Assembly: GCA_002110485.1 (NCBI GenBank)
Contig: MOWL01000067.1
Coordinates: 2,046,001-2,110,000, forward strand
Reading direction: 5' to 3'
DNA: 64,000 nucleotides
Source of the DNA: Emergomyces orientalis
Taxonomy: Eukaryota > Ascomycota > Eurotiomycetes > Onygenales > Ajellomycetaceae
Part shown: positions 59,204 through 64,000 of the stretch, piece after piece
Numbering within the stretch: the stretch's first letter is position 1
Layout of the letters: every line of letters begins with the position of its first letter
Program-made: the position numbers and the translations under genes
Notes under the pieces: model-generated
What the model saw: only the letters and a program-made list of their open reading frames with translations
Databases searched by the model: none
What the model was told of the DNA's origin: nothing

Positions 59204-60475
59204 TCAACTCAACTTATGCGGCACATTTGGATGTCCAGAACTCAACCCCCCACAAACTGCCCAAGCCTGCCCATTCACGTAACTGCTCTCATCGCTCCCC
59301 AAAAACAGTGCAACCCGCGCTACCTCATCCGGCACCGCACCCCTCCGCAACGGATTCAACTGTCCAATCTTATTCTGTGTACCGCGCAACTCCGCCATAT
59401 CATATACATGCTTCGTCATGCCCGTCGCGATTAGACCGGGACAAATGGCGTTGATGCGGACGCCGGTGCCGGCAAGTTGGTAGGCACAGGTCTGTGCGAT
59501 GGAAATCACGGCAGCTTTGCTGGCGGAGTAGGCAGTGGAGCCGGCGTTGGAGCGTAGTCCGGCGACGGAGGCGGTCATGATTATGCTTCCTGATGGGTAG
59601 GGTTTGGCAGGGGAGGTTTTTTGCATGGCTAGCGCTGAGTATTTGGCGGCGAGTAAGGGACTGTGGTGTTTTTTTTTGTGTTAATTTACATCTCTTGTTA
59701 GTTTATGAAAATACTTTATATTCAAGCCGGGGGCCGTTCCCGTGTGGGGGGGCAGGGGTGTAAGGACAAGGAGGGGAGGTTTTATTGCTTCTATTTTATA
59801 TAATTACCCTTTTGCATTCGTTTCCATGATCTTCATGAATTCATCTCCCGTAATTTCCGTGAATAGCGTGTGCTGTCCACTTATGCCTGCGTTCGCGAAC
59901 ATGATATCCAACCGGCCATATATCTCCATGGCCTCGTCGACGACGGCCTTGACTTTCTCTTCGTCTCCGGCATCAAATTGGCGCGTTAGGATGTCCACAC
60001 CCGGGTAGAGTGATTCAAGCTCCCGTTTGTGGACGGCAAGGTATGAATCTGAGAAGTCGCAGAGGAAGACTGCCTTGGCGCCATTGCGGGCGAATTGATG
60101 GGCGCTGGCCCGACCGATGCCGATGGGGGAATTGGCTCCTGTGGGCGTAGAGAAGAGAAGATGTAGTTAGCGTTTTGGGGTTCATCCTGTCCTTTGGTTT
60201 ATTCGGTGAAGAGGGACCACGGCCACTTACCCGTAACAATGACAACCTTTCCCTTGACTCTCCTATAAATTCAACCCATGCGTGAGCAATCGTTTACAAA
60301 GACAAAATGGCGGCTGCCATGAGAACTGAACTGAGCATGCAACTTACGGTCCTACGGAGTCTGGACCAACTTCTTGAATTCGAGGGATGTTCTCAAAGGT
60401 GCCGGCATCGGGAATACCTTCAGCCACTTGCTGGCTGACAGCTTGCAGACGCCGTTTTGCGGCAGCGGAAGACAT
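59204..60475 (-). CDS. Short-chain dehydrogenase/reductase (classical SDR)
   Basis: Four exons in transcript order: 60348-60475, 60231-60262, 59808-60138 and 59204-59660, 315 aa, all phases matched; exon 2 is only 32 nt. The Rossmann cofactor motif TGANSPIGIG (residues 53-62) spans the exon 2/3 junction. FANAG is the structural NAG motif. The catalytic set is S195, Y207 and K211 (TASVAG, YSASK). A PG motif with ICPGLIATGM follows. An N-terminal extension of about 43 residues precedes the fold. Asp in LCDFSD after the second strand suggests NAD(H) preference, an inference. Substrate cannot be assigned. The gene has no obvious pathway partner beside it. Confidence 0.92.
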
Positions 60476-62420
60476 GGTGGCTAATGGGGTTTGGGAAATG
60501 GGCCGGGTTGGTTGTAAAGAGAGGATCTAGGTTTTGATTAAAGGGAAGGGTATATAGCAGAGATTTAGGTCAGTTAGTTATTTATGAGGGATCGAGATGC
60601 CGATTGTGATCCCTTTATAACTACGCTGATGCTCATTGTGAAGCTGCTCCATTATTGCTAGAAGCATGATCCCTCGAGAAATGATTCTTCCCCACATTTG
60701 CGGCTTTTGCAGATGTTGCAGCTCCAAAGACCCGAGGTCCAAAAGTCACGGGGAAATTAAGTTAGCCGGGCGCGAAAAGCAGCCCTGGTTTAGCGGTGCC
60801 CATTCCCCTCTGTTGGTTGACCGCCACGATTGAATGGGATCTGGATGTTGTTGGAGTGTGGTGACACCTTTGATTTCTTTTCGTCTTAATTTTGCGAGGT
60901 GCTGACGATTTGCCAAATTACTCAATTGGATTGCTTGATTCAATGGTGATATCCCCTCCAATTCCACAATGTCAGACAAAGTCATCTCATGTTTTGTATA
61001 TTTTAAAACAAACCCGCCAACAGGACGACTCGGTTGGGACGACTCGGTTGGCATTTGCGAGTCGCGGGTTACGGAACAGCTTCTACTCACAAATTCAAGA
61101 AATAATGGGATCGTCTAGTCTGGCCTTGATCCCTGGTGTTACTGCTAGGATCGAATCCCAAATACCATGCGCCCCATGCCATTTTGAGTTTCCGGTCCAT
61201 CCCGCGCAAATATTGGAATACGCTGTAGATCGCAGCAAGCATGAAAAGCAATTACAGGTAACTCCGCAATCCACAGTTTATGTGCCACTTCCTAGCGTGA
61301 CTGTGAGCCATTGTTGCCTTGATGGTTGGGTTAAGCCACATGTTGTAGAAGGAAGAAGGTTGCTGTCGTTTCGGAAGAAATTAGATGAGGTAGTCCTCTG
61401 ATTTAAATAGTAACAGGGGGGGAGCTGTTTCAAGCAAGGGTCTGTTTTGTCCTATCAAGGTCCTTTGGGTGCCTTCTACCTGTTGGACAGAATGTTGGAC
61501 TGGAGCCTGCAGCCTGGAGAATTTGGGTGCCACTAGGGTTTCGCAACTGTGTGGGTGTATGATGCACAGAGCTTCTTGTGTCAGCAAATGTCTGTCTGTA
61601 CGTTCTCATGGATGTCTGTTGAGACGTATCTCTCTGAAGGCAGAGGTGATGGAAGCATGAAAAGAAAGCCCTCTTTATATCAGCGAGAGATTGAGCCTAA
61701 TCCACCACATCACATGAGCTGACAGCGCATCAGAGAAAACCAAAATGGGCTGGGTAAACAGTGCAAACAGGCGGTATTTGGTATCGGACAATAGATAATC
61801 CGGCGAGTCTACCTGTCAGGGTCATGGGCAGGCCAAATAAGGAAGGCAGACCATTCCTCTTTGGGTTATGGCCCGGGCATCACCTGACCCGCATCATCGC
61901 TCGCTCGTTTGCCGCTTCTTTAGCTTTTTCTTTCATCATCAACCTAATCAAATCAAATCATCACACACCTGGCGGAGATTTGTTGTCCATGATTCACCTT
62001 GCTAGACATCTAATCCCAGTTTTCTTGTCAACATTTTGTCTCCTTTACTCTATAATAAGACATTTGTCGCCCTCTCTCATTTTCCCTTTTTTCTTCCTCT
62101 CCCGTTTTTACCCTCTTTCATCTTTTTGTCTCTTTCTCCCCAGTTGAGTACTTAGGGGTTGACCGCCGTTGTGTTGTCTTTCACTGCCCGAAACAACGAG
62201 CCGGTTTCTGGCCTTAAATCGAAGATACGAGAAGAGAAATGGTCAATGTAGCTAGAAGACATTATTGGAGACTCCAAAACAACAGTTGCATTTATCCATT
62301 CACGACAGTCACGACTCCCTCCTTGCCATACTCCTTCTGCCCCTCTAGCACCTCGAAGTATATCTTGATGAAGACGCACGCCTGTCCTCCGCTGCCCGTT
62401 ACTTTGACAGCATCCTAGCC
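60476..62420. promoter_or_regulatory. Divergent intergenic region, promoters of the SDR and right-edge gene
   Basis: About 1.95 kb. A 14-bp tandem duplication (GACGACTCGGTTGG twice) lies at 61024-61051. Plus-strand sequence at 61960-62150 is pyrimidine-rich, like a leader. A plus-strand open frame at 60892-61401 spans the 14-bp duplication and has no recognisable similarity; I did not call it. Confidence 0.45.
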
Positions 62421-64000
62421 ATGGCTGAGGCTCTTGACCCCGGTGCCCATGCCCAACGACGCTCCTCTTCCCAGACTTCTGCCTCTTCCAGAAGAAGCCA
62501 CAGAGGCAAACCAGCCCGAGCAAAGGCCATCAAACGACTCTCTGCTTCCTCCTCTACCAATACTCCCACAGACCTGACGTCGTTTCCTTCTCTGTCTCCC
62601 GATACTTCACCAGAGGGTTTCCGGGGTGAACCTGCTTTGAATCATGCGTTGAGCCAGGCGTTATTGGCAGAGAATAATACTCGTCGGAACGGTGAGCGTG
62701 GCCGTAAAGCTACGCTGGAGGGCTTAACAACATCATTGCCGCAGATATCTGGCCGTAATGCGCTTTTTGATGACCAAGTCGCGTCCCGGGATGTTCCAGG
62801 CTCTCTCCATCTTGCCAATGACGACCATATCGAGCGCATCGTCGCAAGGACTGGGGCAGTGAAGTTGGTGCGCCAGTTTGCTAGGGACCTTGCACTTCGT
62901 GATGCAGAGATATCTTCGATCCGCCTGCGAGCAGACGAAAGAGAGAAGGAACTGAAGAAGATGCTTCGAGAAGCGCAAGTATCCAACCAAACCATCGAAC
63001 ACAGGCTCTACATTCTCGAGAACCCCATTGATAAGTCGATCGATGGTAGTACAGAAAGTCTTGGCCCGTTGAGCAGAGCGAGAAAGGTGTCGCCCACAAT
63101 CGACGACATGATGAGCCAAGCTATGAGCGATGATGTAGGAGCCCAGGTATTGAACTCGTCGCCCGAAAGATACGACAAGGGGGACGATGGGGATTTTCGC
63201 GACACCATCCGTCCCAATCGAAAAGACAGTGATCCTCGATCCAGAAGCTCTAGTGTGGGGTCGACGACCAAGAAAAGGTCTTCTTCCACTTTACTTCGTG
63301 GCTGGCAAGGCTATATCTGGGGAAGTGCTACTGTTAGCCGGAAGACGAGTAAAGCGAGTAGCATTATGAGTGACTTGGGTGAGCAGGACCATGGGGACGA
63401 TTTCTTACAAATGCCCAGCCCACCAGGAAATCGTCGGAAGCCTTTAGACGGGCAACTATTTCAGCCCCTTGATGCGAATTTACCCGCTTTCGGCCCGGAT
63501 GGCAAGAGCTTGACGCACCCCAAAAATGGAGATGCTGCGAGTGTCAACTCTCGTCGCTCCTCTAGATCTTTAGCGTCCTGGACCGTCAAAATGTTTGCTG
63601 GAAATCCTCAAGCTGGGAAAGAAGGTACTGACTCCGCAGGGGTCAAAAGCCGTACCCCTTCCAATGCCCCAAGCTCTCGGGTTAGACAGTCATCAGCTAC
63701 GGAGTCATCAAAACCTAGCGGATCTGCCGTTGCTGCCCTGAAACGCCTAAATGGTACGGGCAGTGGACAAACAGGGTCTGCGAAGTCCTCCACCGCCTCT
63801 AGTGTTCGAGGTTCTAGAACCAACCTCTCTGGGACTCGTCGTGATGGCTTTTCTGGCGCCAGACAAATCGCTACACCCGAGTCTAGGGCAACAGATGGTA
63901 ATCCGAATACTTTGGGTCCGGTGGAGATGGATCCGATATTACCTATGGAATCTCGTCCGCCAACACTCACACACATATACAGAGATTATCAACCAGGGGA
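62421..64000 (+). CDS. Ser-rich coiled-coil protein, possibly N-terminus of a TBC/RabGAP protein (3' truncated)
   Basis: Open from ATG at 62421 to the window edge without interruption, 526 codons and no intron needed. Residues 1-60 are Ser/Arg-rich. Around residues 135-200 lies a short coiled coil (HIERIVARTGAVKLVRQFARD, LRADEREKELKKMLREAQVSN), the best-conserved-looking part. The remainder is Ser-rich and disordered, with a WQGYIWGS segment. The visible part ends with ESRPPTLTHIYRDY. From memory of fungal TBC-domain (Rab GTPase-activating) proteins, a similar coiled coil and a PPTLT segment come before the TBC domain, but no TBC domain is inside the window, so the functional part of this call is tentative. 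Confidence 0.75.
   Translation, partial: MAEALDPGAHAQRRSSSQTSASSRRSHRGKPARAKAIKRLSASSSTNTPTDLTSFPSLSPDTSPEGFRGEPALNHALSQALLAENNTRRNGERGRKATLEGLTTSLPQISGRNALFDDQVASRDVPGSLHLANDDHIERIVARTGAVKLVRQFARDLALRDAEISSIRLRADEREKELKKMLREAQVSNQTIEHRLYILENPIDKSIDGSTESLGPLSRARKVSPTIDDMMSQAMSDDVGAQVLNSSPERYDKGDDGDFRDTIRPNRKDSDPRSRSSSVGSTTKKRSSSTLLRGWQGYIWGSATVSRKTSKASSIMSDLGEQDHGDDFLQMPSPPGNRRKPLDGQLFQPLDANLPAFGPDGKSLTHPKNGDAASVNSRRSSRSLASWTVKMFAGNPQAGKEGTDSAGVKSRTPSNAPSSRVRQSSATESSKPSGSAVAALKRLNGTGSGQTGSAKSSTASSVRGSRTNLSGTRRDGFSGARQIATPESRATDGNPNTLGPVEMDPILPMESRPPTLTHIYRDYQPG

Noticed and set aside
60892..61401. Plus-strand open frame of 169 codons
   Set aside because: No recognisable domain, and it contains a 14-bp tandem duplication that is not a multiple of three.
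1..64000. tRNA genes, rRNA, CRISPR arrays and intact transposons
   Set aside because: No T-arm/anticodon pattern, spaced direct repeats, long terminal repeats, or transposase, integrase or reverse transcriptase motifs were seen by eye. A covariance-model scan would be needed to exclude small RNA genes.

Overview
The window looks like a filamentous ascomycete chromosome segment (Pezizomycotina, Eurotiomycetes; I favour Onygenales, by inference). Genes carry many short spliceosomal introns with GTRAGT-type donors, CTAAC-type branch sites and YAG acceptors. Intergenic DNA is long and rich in homopolymers. The gene set includes DASH-complex Dad1, a Rho4-type GTPase, a DUF3431 protein, a CrpA-like copper ATPase and a fungal STAND/NLR. 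No bacterial operons, tRNA, rRNA, CRISPR array or intact transposon was recognised. Exons were joined by hand; every intact multi-exon model given below keeps frame across all junctions.

Layout: the 3' end of a phenol 2-monooxygenase (1-1124, +); a small Ser-rich hypothetical (3303-3578, -); snRNP protein SmF (7177-7898, -) and a DUF866/CXXC zinc protein (8370-9588, -) in tandem; a broken small gene (10138-10469, -); a DUF3431 membrane-anchored protein (11307-12422, +); Dad1 (13018-14141, +); Rho4 (15557-16538, -) divergent from a long-chain-base-phosphate phosphatase (18155-20276, +); a SUMO protease (22606-25770, +) convergent with a CrpA-type Cu ATPase (27030-30887, -); a secreted GH16-like protein (33105-34529, -); a coiled-coil protein (38018-39634, +).

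The centre is accessory in character. It holds a hairpin-rich patch at 40.5 kb, a frameshifted secreted Cys-rich gene (40994-41803, -) and an NLR of nine exons that is open throughout except for one in-frame TGA and has a degenerate Walker A (43261-46793, +). Then come a DENN-domain protein (48532-51549, -), a gene-poor 5.7 kb stretch containing a decayed gene (about 55756-56664, -), box C/D snoRNP factor Bcd1 (57255-58751, +), an SDR oxidoreductase (59204-60475, -) and the 5' part of a Ser-rich coiled-coil, possibly TBC/RabGAP, protein running off the right edge (62421-64000, +).

Most genes are unrelated housekeeping functions: splicing, snoRNP assembly, kinetochore, SUMO, Rho and Rab-type signalling, sphingolipid turnover. 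No biosynthetic cluster is evident. The observations most worth checking are the damaged NLR, the row of CC dipeptides in front of the copper ATPase, the His/Asp/Glu tail on Dad1, a C(UUCG)G hairpin 3' of the SUMO protease, and the decayed accessory genes.
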